NCBI RefSeq assembly: GCF_030445035.2
Contig: NC_080699.1
Span: 868,001 to 932,000 of the forward strand
Direction of reading: 5' to 3'
From: Dasypus novemcinctus
Taxonomy: Eukaryota; Chordata; Mammalia; Cingulata; Dasypodidae
DNA length: 64,000 bases
Below are positions 11,540-22,060 of the stretch, one piece after another (position 1 is the first letter of the stretch; every line of letters starts with the position of its first letter). The position numbers and the translations under genes are program-made. The notes under the pieces are model-generated. The model was not told the origin of the DNA, searched no databases, and was given only the letters and a program-made list of their open reading frames with translations.

Positions 11540-11905
11540 GTGCTTATGCCTACAATGTGATTGGAATATATCTAGTTTTTGTGCGACCCCCTATGTATAT
11601 AACAGCAATGATATTCCTTGGGAATCAGTGCAACGTCATTTGTTGGCCATAGAGACAATTTAAGCTTAGATATTTCTCAATTACAAGCCCAAGTCACAAG
11701 CTTTCAACATGCTCATTTGCAGCTGCTTCCTGCCTCACAAACTATGACAGGAGTTGTGGATGGATTGAGATCCCTGACCCCTGTGATATGGCTAAGAGCT
11801 GGGGAGGGGTCTTCTAGGAGGTGCATTAATTACCTGTTCCTGTCTGTTTTGTGTGTGTTTAGTCCTAGATGCTGCAAACCCTCCAGGGATTAGCACAGCA
11901 AGAAA
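11540..11905 (+). pseudogene. env: Provirus envelope transmembrane-subunit remnant
   Basis: A frame near 11585-11660, continued from 11618, has the layout of the C-terminal half of a class II envelope transmembrane protein: a Cys-containing loop, a tryptophan followed by a helical stretch (SQLQAQVTSFQHAHLQL), a conserved VVDGLRSLTPVIW-type pre-membrane stretch, and a short hydrophobic segment. At least two stops interrupt the region near 11655-11670. It ends about 45 bases before the polypurine tract, as expected for the 3' end of env. No complete envelope protein can be produced. Confidence 0.65.
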
Positions 11906-11936
11906 CCGCCCGCGCTGTATTCATTACTTTGCAAAA

Positions 11937-11951
11937 ACAAAAAGGGGGAAA
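11937..11951 (+). promoter_or_regulatory. Polypurine tract
   Basis: An uninterrupted A/G run (ACAAAAAGGGGGAAA, purine from 11939) abuts the 3' LTR, whose first bases TGGGGG pair with the TGTGAG start of the 5' LTR. This is where plus-strand DNA synthesis is primed in retroviruses. Confidence 0.85.
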
Positions 11952-12372
11952 TGGGGGAAGATAGCTTGCGTGTGAACATGGGAACCTGGCTTGAAGTTGA
12001 AATGTTTCCATAACGCAGATAACAGGTGTGGGCTTAGGAGCACCGGCCTTGACTAGATGGAACGCTGTCTGGTCAGCACGAAAATTGTTGCATGAAGAGG
12101 CATTTGAACTTCATATGTCCTGTTCCCTGGCATTGCAGGGGCTGCAGCTTTAATAACAAGCAGCCTTGAAAGTAAACAGAGACAGCGACTGCTTCGTAAT
12201 TTCTAATAAATACGATGTGGAAACTAGGGTCGAGGCTCTCAGTTCCAGAAGCCATTGAGTCCCCTGGTCCCATCTTTATTTTCTCTCTCACGTCTTTCTT
12301 TCTGTCCTTTTATGTCTTCAGTTCTGTGCTGCTTTCCCTTCATGCACATCTGTAGCTGAGTTGGTGTCAGCA
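11952..12372 (+). repeat. 3' LTR
   Basis: 421 bp, starting TGGGGG and ending GTCAGCA, collinear with the 5' LTR. Shared blocks include GGGAACCTGGCTTGAAGTTGAA, a GTCTGGTCAGCACGAAAATTG block and TCTCAGTTCCAGAAGCC. The start has mutated from TGTGAG-like to TGGGGG-like. Confidence 0.85.
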
Positions 12373-12872
12373 CCAGCCAACCATGAAGGAGTCTTCCTAT
12401 TTCTCCACATCCTCTCCAGCACTTGCAGTTTTCTGTTTTTTTGTGTTTGTTTTTTTAAAATAATGGCCATTCTGTAAGGTGTGAAATGGTATCTTATTAT
12501 GGTCTTGATCTGCATTAACCTAATAGCTAGTGATATGGAGCATATTTTCTAGTGCTTTTTGGCTATCTGTATTTCCTTTTTGGAAAAATGTCAAGTCTTT
12601 TGCCCATTTTTAAATTGGACTGATTGTCTTTTTGTTGGGTGATCTCTTTATATAACATGGAAATCAAACCCTTGTTGGATACGTGAGTTCCGAAGATTCT
12701 CTCCCGTTGAGGAGGCTGCATTTTCATCTTCTTAACAAAGTTGTTTGAAACACAAGTGTTTAATTTTGAGGAAGTCCTATTTATCTATTTTTTCTTTCAT
12801 TGTTTGTGCTTTGGGTGTAAGATCCAAGAAACCACCACCTACTACAAGATCTTAGAAGATGTTTCCCTACCT
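12373..12872 (-). mobile_element. Antisense L1 fragment, right part
   Basis: Continues the L1 interrupted at 6428. The order matches 45318-45780: TTTCTCCACATCCTCTCCAGC, a TGCCCATTTTTAAATTGGA-type block, ATGGAAATCAAACCCTT, and CCACCACCTAC near the end. On the minus strand it corresponds to the C-terminal half of ORF2 with many stops. Confidence 0.85.
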
Positions 12873-13500
12873 TTTTTATTTTGAAATACTTTCAAACTCA
12901 CAGGATAGTTACAAAAATAAGACAAGCCCCATATAGAGAACCCTAACATTTCCTTATCACCCCAGATACTCAAATCCACCAATTTTAACATTTTGCCACA
13001 TTTGCCATATCATTCTTTCCGTCCATCCAACATCCATCCATCCATCCATCCATCCATCCATCCATCCATCCATCCATCCATCCAGCCTTCCATCCTTCCA
13101 TCCATCCATCCATCCATCCATCCATCCATCCATCCATCCATCCATCCATCCAGCCTTCCATCCTTCCATCCATCCATCCATCCATCCATCCATCCATCCA
13201 TCCATCCATCCATCCATTTTCTGAACACTTGAGTGTATGTTGTATACATCCTCCTCCTTGAAAACTTAATACTGCTTTGTACATTTCCTAAGAACAAGGA
13301 TTTTCACTTACGAAGCCACCTTAAGTTTACGAAATTTAACATTGGTATAAAGCTTATGGTCCATATTCCAGTTCTTTTATATGTCCCAATAATATCCATT
13401 TGAGCCTTTTTTCCTGCATTGTTATTTCACATCCAGGACTGTGTATTGCATTTATTTATTTGTTTTTTATTTGTATATTTGATGAGTTTTTTTTCTTTTT
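12873..13500 (-). mobile_element. Antisense 3' end of an older L1
   Basis: Begins TATTTTGAAATACTTTCAAACT and continues with a TTTTAACATTTTGCCACATTTGCC block, both typical of old mammalian L1 3' UTRs read in antisense. The same blocks recur at 54250-54700, including the downstream TTCTGAACNNTTGAG and ACAAGGATNTTCACTTA landmarks. This copy is interrupted by the large CATC microsatellite. Confidence 0.75.
13020..13217. repeat. (CATC)n microsatellite
   Basis: About 198 bases of CATC repeats, interrupted twice by the same variant segment (CAGCCTTCCATCCTTCCATC, at 13083 and 13151, 68 bases apart). The tetramer gives open frames on both strands reading only Ile-His-Pro-Ser or Met-Asp-Gly-Trp; these are not genes. 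It lies where a short CATC run also occurs in the related L1 copy near 54408-54440, so it probably grew from a seed inside the L1. Confidence 0.95.
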
Positions 13501-14205
13501 AAAATGTATTGTCTTTTAAAAAAAGATAAATAGATCGCATAAAATGTTATACTCAAAAACATAAGAGGTTCCCTTATACCCCACTTCCCACCCCACCCCC
13601 TGCTCCTCCCGCATCAACATCCCCTTTCATCAGTGAGGCACATTCATTGTATTTGGTGGATACACCCTGGAGCACTGCCACACCGCATGGACCATGCTTT
13701 ACGTTGTAGTTCACACTCTCCCCCAGCCTGGGTTATGGCAGGATATACAATGTCCTGCATCTGTCCCTGCAATATCTTTCAGGACAACTCCAAGTCCCAA
13801 AAATGCTCTATATCACACCTCTTCCTCCCTCTCCCTGCCCTCAGCAACCCCTGAGGCCACTGTCTCCACATCAATGATACAATTTCTTCCACGGCTAGAG
13901 TCACTATAGCTCTACAGTAGAATACCAGCAAGTCCCCTCCAATCCATATAATATTCCTCCATCCTGTGGACCCTGAGATGGTGATGTCCACTCCACCTCT
14001 AAATCGAGAGGTGGCTTAGATCCCACATGGCTGATGGGTGCGATTCTCCTGCTTGCAGTTGTAGATTCTCTCGGCTCCCTGGTGTGGTGGCTGACCATTC
14101 TCACCTCCCCATCAGCTGACTTGCGTAAGTCCACTGAACCAGAGAGTCGGTGTTGCAACTCTGCTGAGGCTCAGGGCCCAGGTGGCCACGTATTGCATTT
14201 AATCG
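13500..14205 (-). mobile_element. Xenarthran L1-type 3' sequence, antisense
   Basis: About 700 bases are collinear with 20885-21550. Shared blocks include GACATTCATTG-type, CACACTCTCCCCCAG, ATACAATGTCC, TCCATCCTGTGGACCCTG and GGTGTGGTGGNTGACC. Two diverged copies in 64 kb point to a lineage-specific dispersed repeat. I place it with L1 because it adjoins L1 debris on both occasions; that is inference. Confidence 0.55.
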
Positions 14206-14209
14206 TCAG

Positions 14210-14700
14210 TCTTTTTAGTTGCTTGTCTTTTTTTTTTTAATTGTGGGAACATATATGCAACATAAACTTTCCCATCACAACTATTTCCAAGCACTTCATT
14301 GTATAGGATTAGTTACATTCACAATGATGCAGTGCTCTTACAACCTTCCCTTACTAAAACTTTTCCATCTCCCCAACATTAACTCCCCATTCCACCTGCC
14401 CCCCACCCCTGGCAGCCTGTGTTCTACGTTCTGTCTCAAGGAGCTTGCTTATTCACTGATATTTTCTTTGTAGTTAATCTGGGACTTAAATTTAACATCC
14501 TAAATCTACAAAAGTTTAATTTCAATGGTATATACAAACTATGTTCCTATACCCCTCCATTCCCTCACCTTTGTGTATTCTTGTCACAAACTATGTGTTT
14601 ATACACTATGAATCCAAAGTCATTGATTTGTCATTACATGATGTGCATTTGCCTTTTAAACCCTGTAAGAAGTAAGAAGTGGAGTTACAAACCAAAAAAT
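14210..14700 (-). mobile_element. Antisense old L1 3' UTR
   Basis: Landmarks such as AACATATATGCAACATAAA, TTACATTCACAATGATGCAGTG and AAAACTTTTCCATC are the antisense form of old L1 3' ends. Similar blocks are at 19270-19560. No coding potential. Confidence 0.65.
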
Positions 14701-14779
14701 AAAACAGTCTTGGCCTTTCCACTTACCCATGTCAGGTTACCTTGTTGGAGAGCTTTATTCTTCACGCACCTTCAACCTC

Positions 14780-15190
14780 CTGCCCACTGTCCGTTTCTTT
14801 CCACCGTCAGGACCTCCAGGGCCAGTCTATGGTGGTGAACTCCTCAGCTTTTGTTTAGCTGGGAATGTCTTCATCTCTCTCTCATTTTTGAAAGACAATT
14901 TTTCTGGGTATAGAATTGTTGGCTGGCAGTTTTTTGCTTTCAACACTTTAAATATGTCATCGCACTGCCTTCTTGCCTCCATGGTTTCAGTGATAAATCT
15001 GCGCTTGATCTTACTGAGGCTCCTTCATGCATGACATGCTGCTTCTCTCTTGCAGTCTTCAGAATTCTCTGCCTTGGCATTGCAGTTTGATTTTAATGAC
15101 ACTGAGTATGGTTCTGTTTGGTTTATCCTGTCTGGAGTGTGTTGAGCAACTTGGATGTATATATTCATGTCTTAAATTTTATTTGAAATA
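14780..15190 (-). pseudogene. Antisense L1 ORF1 remnant
   Basis: The minus strand carries the C-terminal ORF1p landmarks. The plus-strand blocks TCATTTTTGAAAGACAATTT, TTTAAATATGTCATCGCACTGCC and CTCCATGGTTTCAGTGAT are the reverse complement of the ETMEARRQ...LSFKNEGE region seen at 1800-1925. It is diverged and interrupted. Confidence 0.75.
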
Positions 15191-16380
15191 ATTAGTCATT
15201 AAATAAATATGTTATAGAAATATAAACCTGTCCTCCCGGCTTCTCACCGCCCTCAGCCTTGTGCCTAAGCAGCTGTGTGGTATTACGTAAGTCACGCAGC
15301 TCCTTGATGGGCAGGTGGTCGCATCAAGGTGCACTGAAGCGCCAGGACCAGACGAGCTCAAGGACTCCGGATAAGTCTACCTGTTGGAGGTGCACAGCAC
15401 AATTTTAATGAAGAATATAGACTGCAGGATGTTGTTTAAGGGTCTTTTGCATTGAGTAGAAACTAGACTAGAATTCAGGGGTCTCAAATACCTTCAGGCC
15501 AGGTGTCCTGAGCAGGTGAGGCAGACAGGTGCAAGGCAATGAGTGGCGGGGTCTTGATGAATGGTGTGTTCACAGCCATCGTTAAAAGAAATCAAATCTA
15601 ACATTTTCACTCGGCACTGTTCTAGAACCACAGAGCGAGGCTGTGGGCAGGCTTGGCCTTTGGCCATGCGATGGGGCTTCTGACCAGGTGGCTGCTCGGG
15701 CTCCTTCGGCCTGGAGAAACACCTCACAGGTGCCTCTTGAAGGCCAGGGCTTCACTTGCTCCCCTCTCTTTCTCCTGAAACTATTCGGGGGAAGGAGCTG
15801 GTGCACTCATTCACTGAAGGCGACCTCAATCGGTGAAACCAATGCCACGAGATACTTTCATTTTTACAAGCCTAGTCTTAAGCCAAAAACTTGAAGCCTG
15901 CTTGTGGAATCGGGCACCAGGGAGGCGGCCGGCATGTGGGTTGGGAGCAGGAGGGCTTGGCTGTGTCCCAGAACCCACGTGTGCCTACGTGCCCAGCCCT
16001 GGGAGCTAAATCCCTACCCCTAAACCCTTCTCCAGTCAAAAAACACGTTTTCCAGGGAATTTGTGTCCCAGGAAGTCTCACCTGCCCCCACCTGGAGGCG
16101 AGGAATTTCTTCCTAACAGAAATTTACCTCCCGCAGCCGCCCACATCCAGACATTTGCTGCAGTTAACCAGTACCTCTGATGCCACATACCAGGGCTTTC
16201 TGGAGAGCTCTGCTCAGGTGGGATTTTAAAAAGGTGCTGGGTAGAGCAGCCTGGGGTGCCTGCGAACCCCTCCCCAAGGGCCCTGTCTGCCTGTCTGTGT
16301 TCCTCAAGGCCAGATCACTGGAGGGACTCTATGGGCAGCCCTACCGAGCTGATACTGGAAGATGGAAGGCTGGAGGATGT
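15191..16380. other. Intergenic unique-looking sequence
   Basis: Moderate GC, no named repeat and no convincing gene. The open frames of 67-112 codons overlap on both strands and lack family features. Confidence 0.45.
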
Positions 16381-17145
16381 GATGGTCAGGGACAGAGGCT
16401 GGAGGAGGGGATGGTCAGGGCAGAGGCTGGAGGAGGTGATGGTCGGGGACAGAGGCTGGAGGAGGGGATGGTGGGGGCAGAGGCTGGAGGAGGTGTTGGT
16501 CGGGGACAGAGGCTGGAGGAGGTGATGGTGGGGGCAGAGGCTGGAGGAGGGGATGGTGGGGGCAGAGGCTGGAGGAGGGGATGGTGGGGGCAGAGGCTGG
16601 AGGAGGGGATGGTGGGGGCAGAGGCTGGAGGAGGTGATGGTCGGGGACAGAGGCTGGAGGAGGGGATGGTCGGGGCAGAGGCTGGAGGAGGTGATGGTGG
16701 GGGCAGAGGCTGGAGGAGGTGATGGTCGGGGACAGAGGCTAGAGGAGGGGATGGTCGGGGCAGAGGCTGGAGGAGGGGATGGTCGGGGACAGAGGCTGGA
16801 GGAGGGGATGGTGGGGGCAGAGGCTGGAGGAGAGGATGGTGGGGGCAGAGGCTGGAGGAGGGGATGATGGGGACAGAGGTTGGAGGAGGTGATGGTGGGG
16901 GCAGAGGCTGGAGGAGGTGATGGTCGGGGACAGAGGCTGGAGGAGGGGATGGTCGGGGCAGAGGCTGGAGGAGGTGATGGTCAGGGGCAGAGGCTGGAGG
17001 AGGTGATGGTGGAGGCAGAGGCTGGAGGAGGGGATGGTCGGGGCAGAGGCTGGAGGAGGGGATGGTCGGGGCAGAGGCTGGAGGAGGTGATGGTGGGGGC
17101 AGAGGCTGGAGGAGGGGATGGTGGGGGCAGAGGCTGGAGGAGCTC
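16381..17145. repeat. 28-29-bp G-rich minisatellite
   Basis: About 27 tandem units of the type GATGGTSGGGRCAGAGGC followed by TGGAGGAGG cover 765 bases. Units alternate between TCGGGGAC, TCGGGGC and TGGGGGC variants. The + strand is almost free of C outside the CAGAGGC core and carries runs of four or five G in each unit. Long frames on both strands (up to 254 codons of Pro-Ser-Leu-Cys repeats) are by-products of the array. Confidence 0.95.
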
Positions 17146-17149
17146 CACA

Positions 17150-18070
17150 CCTCCTACGATGAGGCGCTAAGGCCTGGCGACCCCTGCCCACCAGGCCTAG
17201 AGGCCTGCTGATTTGCTGAACACCTTCGCACAGGCTGGTCCGACAGCCGGGGCCTCAGGGCACTGGGCATCTCCAAGGCTCCTTCTCCAGCCACTAAGGG
17301 TAGAGCGGTCTAGGTGGCGCTTGCTCTGCCAGCGTTCGCTTCGACCAGGACCATTTCGAGGGAGCTTCGAAGCTCAGGAAGGCTCTCCCTGCCTTGAGGG
17401 AGGCCTGGATGTAGGTCCTATTTATAAATATATTTTTATCTAGCTCTAACAGAAGAATCCCGGGCGTTCCGTGCGGGGGCCTCTGGCTTCCCTCGACCAC
17501 CCAGCTCGTCGTCAGGCGACGGCCTTCTCTGCTCTGAACCATGGACTTCGTTGACACGGTGTGGAGAGGTCACAGCCACACGTCCGTGCCACCACATGAC
17601 AATCCGGGAGCCGTGGGCCCCTTCCCCCCAGCAGGGCTCTGGACGGCACGTAAGCCCACAGCTGTCGTAGAGCGGGCGAGGTGTGGGCAGCAGAGCAGCT
17701 CGAGGAGCACGTGAGGAGGGCGAGGACACGGGGTGCGGGCGGGGAGGTGGCAGCGCCGAAGGCGGCTCTAGAGGGAGCTGCGCCTGGAGGACTTGGGACA
17801 GGTGCTGGCGGGGAGGGGATGGCGCGGGCGGAGCCTGGAAGAGTGAAGCAGAAAGACCGACGGGCCTTCCCCGGGCACCGTGTGGTCGGGCCCGGTCTGG
17901 CTTGCCCAGGCGTGTGGGCAGGACAGGAGCGCGTCCTGCGATAGCCCCCGGCAGGCGGTCCTCGGGCAGCCCTGGCCATTCCTCTTTGCAGAGAGTGGGG
18001 CCCCTTCAGTTGTGTCCAGCTGCCTCAGCCTGGAGGACTGGGGAAGAAGGCCAGGGGTCCACTGCTGACC
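17150..18070. other. GC-rich, CpG-rich region, no gene recognised
   Basis: CpG dinucleotides are frequent, especially 17450-17960 (for example CGTGCGGG, CTCGTCGTCAGGCGACGG, GGGTGCGGGCGGGGAGG). Frames of 76-155 codons run on both strands, as usual in GC-rich DNA. None shows a signal peptide, domain or splice-ready structure I can name. It could be a CpG island or simply part of a GC-rich isochore. Confidence 0.45.
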
Positions 18071-18225
18071 AGCGGTGTGAGACTGGGCAGGTTGCCTGGC
18101 CTCTACCTACTCCGTGGAGTTGGGATAGAAGCAGTGCATCCCGCTAGGGTGGTCATGGCAATTAAATGAGATAATGCACAGAAACCATTGCACAAAATGC
18201 ACTCGGTACATGTTGGTTGTCTCCA
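18070..18225 (-). mobile_element. MIR SINE, antisense
   Basis: Reads GTGTGAGACTGGGCAGGTTGCC, then AATTAAATGAGATAATGCACA, then ACTCGGTACATGTTGG, which is the antisense order of the MIR core (splice-like 'tgggcaagttacttaacc', 'attaaatgagataat', 'cacatagtaagcgctca'). The match is clear though old. Confidence 0.75.
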
Positions 18226-19229
18226 GTGTCCATCCAGCCATCCAGCCATCCCTTCACCCACACCCTGGTTCACCATTTCAGGGCACCGGGCGCGCAGACA
18301 CGTGCGAGGCACAGTCCCTTTCCGTAAGAAGCCTGTGGGAGGTGGACGGACAAGCAGCAGGTTGCGAGCCATGTGCCAGGTGCTACGATGAAGCTGATGG
18401 GAGCACAGGTGAGGGGCAAGCTGGGCCCATGACGAGGGAGACCAGAGCCCGGGCTGGCAGGGGGGGACGTCCCCACTCCCTGGCTGAACCAGGACCCGCC
18501 CTGAAAGTCCAGGCAAGGGCATCAGCCGTACCCGAAGGCCAGGCCTGCAGGGCCTCGAGCCGTGCAGAGGCCTGCCCCGTCTTCTCTTGAGGTCACTCTA
18601 GTGCCGTGAGGGCCCTGGGAAGCAGGAGGGCCCAGGCGAGGAGAACGGGGTGCAGGCAAGGGACTGAGGGGCCTCCTGAGGCCGGAGAGCCGCAGCCCAG
18701 CGGGAGGGCGGGAGAGGGCTGGACCGGCGGGAGTCCGCAGTCAGGGCGGGTTGTGGAGATGCTGTAAGGGTATTCAGTGTATTTCTCAAGTTGCCAGACG
18801 TCTGAAGAACAGGACAGCCGACTTTATCACTCACATCTTATTTGCTATTTAAAACAATACCTCAACTAAAACTGGCTAGAATAGTATTTATCCAAAGTGG
18901 CTTATTCCACGGGAGGTTTTATTGCTTTACTATCCTGTACTATATTTTAGAGAAATGTGGTTCGAGCCAGGATTATCTTTATCTCTGTCATGGTGTGACA
19001 GCAAGTTCCTGGATCTCCGCCTGTGTGTGCTCAGGAACCAATGGCCTGACGACGAGGGCTGTGCCTCACAGAGCAAGCGCTCGGTAACTGCCGGGTTTAT
19101 CTATTTATTTATGTCTGAATAGTGTCCAAGCGAGCTGAAAGTATTGTTAACATTATTAATCACATATTTCCTAATCAAATTTTAAACACTGTCAATCACA
19201 TCTTATATTTACCTAGTTTTTCAGAAACA
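18226..19229. other. Intergenic, no gene recognised
   Basis: GC-rich to about 18760, then AT-rich. A short CCATCCAGCCATCC run lies at 18231-18250. No supported gene or named repeat. Confidence 0.45.
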
Positions 19230-22060
19230 AGTGCTGTAGGAACACTGCGTTTGTTTACTTTTATTTTCTTTTTAAAATTATTTTTTATTGTGGCACAATG
19301 TACAAAACGTAAAACAAGTCATTCTGACCATCTTAAGTGTTATTAATTATATTCATAATGTTGTGCTACCTTCAGCCCAATTTATCACCAAAATTTTTAA
19401 TCACCCCGAAAGAAACTCTGTATCCATTAAGCAATAATTCCTCATTCCCCTCTCCCTCCAGCCCCCAGGAACCTCTAATTTACTTTGTTTCTATGTATGC
19501 ACTTATTCTAGATATTACATATAAGTGGAATCATATAATATTTGTCCTTTTGTGCCTGGCTTACTTACTTAGCATAATGTTTCAATGCATTCACTTTTTT
19601 TCATTTAAAACTTTTTTTATCAGTACAAATTGCTCAGTTAACACAAGATAACAACTATAATAACAACATATCTGCTTTAGTCAGTGGTTACATTTCCCCT
19701 TATTTTTGTTCATTTTTCAATCTTGAGGGATTTGGGACGATGTCCACTCTATTTCAGGCTGAGAAGGGATGTAGATATTTTGGGGCAGAGGAAAGGAATC
19801 GTTTTGCTCACAGTTGAAGACATCCTTTTGGGCTGGGACTGGTCCATCATCATCATTTTGTTAGTTGTCCAGGGCAGGATGGAAGAGCTGGAGAGCAGGG
19901 GTTGGCCGCAGACCTGCTGGGACTCAGGGCTCCACCAGCTCAGGAACATCCTGGAGCTGTACGCCTCTGAGAAACACACCTAACAAAAACATGAAAATTA
20001 TAGGTTCAAATAAAAGAAGTAGAAGAATCATGATTAGGGGATTTATAAATGTGTCTAACTATATCACATTGGGGAAATAGCTTTTCATATATTTCCAGAT
20101 AGGGTCTGCCAAGGGGGTGTTGATTTCATGAGGCTGTGTGACTTGCCTTTCACGTCTGGGCATCTCTAGGGCACACAGGAACACTTTTGTTTGAGGCTTT
20201 GTTTACTGTGGCTCTTTGTGAAGTCTGGCTTAGACCTGCATAAGTGTAACCTCTAAACTCACTTTGAAATCTCTTTGCCATAAAAAAAAAAAACCATTTT
20301 ATTTAATATTTCCTCCTTTTGATCAAGGTCTTTCTCCAAAGGCATCACTGATTAGTGCTTAGTAATAATCCTTCTGTGCCAAGGAGGCTCACCTCTGGGA
20401 GACATGTCCCACATCAGGGTTTATTTGCACATTTTGGCTTAGAGAGAGGCCACACTTGAGTAACAAGAAGGTTTTCAGGAGGTAACTATTAGGCATAATT
20501 GTAATTAGGCTTAGTTTCATTATTATAGGTATGAGGTTCATAAGTGCAAGCTTTAAGATCTAGGGCTTGGTGAGATCTTCACCTCCCGTACCAGCCTGTT
20601 TTCTTTTATTAGGCAAGGCTTATATATTCCAGAGCTTTTGGCCATCTTATTTGAGAAAGTAGTAGGACTTCCCAAGGAAGGAAATTTAATAATTTGTTAG
20701 CTACTGTGAGGACCTCTACCTATCCAGAAAATATACTATGACAACAAGGACACTTTTATATCCCACAGAATTATGTAGCTGTATAATGTTTGAGTTGTTC
20801 AAAATGCCCTATCTGTTGAGACTGCATTCACTTTTTTGTTGTTGTTGTTGTTGTTGTTTTGTTTTACATACACTTTATTTTTTTTTAATTTTTTTCTTTA
20901 TTTTTTTAATGTTATATTCACCCCACTCCTCCCATAACAACAACCTCCTCCGTCATCATGGGACATTCATTGCACTTGGTGAATACATCTCTGAGCACTG
21001 CTGCATCACATGGTAAATGGTCCACATTACAGTTTACACTCTCCCCCAGACCACCCAGTGGGCCATGGGAGGACATACAATGTCCAGTAACTGTCCCTGC
21101 AGTACCACACAGGACAGCTCCAAGTCCTGAAAATGCCCCCACATCACATCTCTTCTTCCCACTCCCTACCCTCAGCAGCTACCCAGGCCACTTTCTCCAA
21201 ATCAATGCTACATTTTCTTCAATTACTAATCACAATAGTTCATGAATAGAATATTAGTAAATCCACCCTAATCCATACTCTATTCCTCCATCCTGTGGAC
21301 CCTGGAATGGTTGTGTCCACTCCACATCTATATCAAGAGGGGGCTTAGATTCCACATGGATGATGGATGCAATTCTCCTGTTTTCAGTTATAGGCACTCT
21401 TGGCTCTCTGGTGTGGTGGTTGACCTTCTTCACCTCCATGTTAGCTGACTGTGGTAAGTCCAATAAACCAGAGTGTAGGAGTTGCAAGTCTGTTGAGGCT
21501 CAGGGCCTGGCTATCACATGGTCAGCCCAGAGATTCAGGGTTAGTATACACTAAACCCCAGCACCAACCACAGGTCCGGTAAAAGTACCAGGGGAGGCTT
21601 GTGAACAAAGATCACCTCTGCATCCAGGTCCATCACACAGAAACACAAACTCCAAAGTAGGGCCAACTGACATGGGACTGAACTCCATCTGCCATGACCA
21701 TAGAACCTGTGGGTCTCTGTAGCCCTCAGAAGAGCCAATACCCGGGGTTGTACCTACTTTATCTGCCTCTGGGACTCTGCTCAGGTGTGCATAAGGGCAA
21801 CCCCTCTGATCACCTCCCGGCTCTTTTTTGGAGATTCATAGCCATATAAACTCATTTGTCCTTTCCATTTCCCCCTTAACTGCTTCTTTTCTTCAGTTCT
21901 TATGGAATGCAGATCTCTTTGAGTGGCACATTTATTGTCTTAGAGTAAGGAAGGATTTAAGGCATCTTTCCAGGAATCCTATTTTATTGTTTTCGGTGAA
22001 CTCTCTCCCTGCCTCTGCCTCTCAGTTGCCAAGCTCTCTGCTACAAATGGATTGAATGCC
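19230..22060 (-). mobile_element. Block of antisense L1-derived repeats
   Basis: 19270-19600 is an old L1 3' UTR in antisense (ACTCTGTATCCATTAAGCAATAATTCC-type). 19690-19860 is collinear with 53555-53700, sharing CTTGAGGGATTTGGG and GGGGCAGANGGAA...ATCATCAT. 20885-21550 duplicates the repeat at 13500-14205. The rest (20100-20880 and 21550-22060) I cannot assign but it has the same low-complexity, non-coding character. A (GTT)n run lies at 20835-20858. Confidence 0.55.

Larger units (their letters stand above)
6429..12372 (+). mobile_element. Class II (betaretrovirus-like) endogenous provirus, defective
   Basis: A complete proviral frame is visible: 5' LTR 6429-6850, Lys-type primer site 6853-6870, internal region, polypurine tract ending at 11951, 3' LTR 11952-12372. 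It is flanked by CCCGCC (6423-6428) and CCAGCC (12373-12378), a 6-bp duplication with one difference. Internal coding traces are a Gag matrix-like start, reverse-transcriptase scraps near 9960-10430, and an Env transmembrane-subunit remnant near 11560-11905. About 2.4 kb of AT-rich sequence without recognisable coding lies between them. Class II is inferred from the primer site, the 6-bp duplication, and the Gag and Env remnants. No intact viral gene remains. Confidence 0.85.

Noticed and set aside
6429-12372. Intact retroviral genes in the provirus
   Set aside because: Gag breaks near residue 105, capsid and protease are not recognisable, polymerase is in scraps and envelope has internal stops.
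12957-13297. Met-Asp-Gly-Trp and Ile-His-Pro-Ser repeat proteins
   Set aside because: Translation of the CATC microsatellite in several frames on both strands.
16386-17191. Long frames on both strands (up to 254 codons) in the 16-17-kb array
   Set aside because: They consist only of the translated minisatellite unit, shift frame with unit length, and have no homology.
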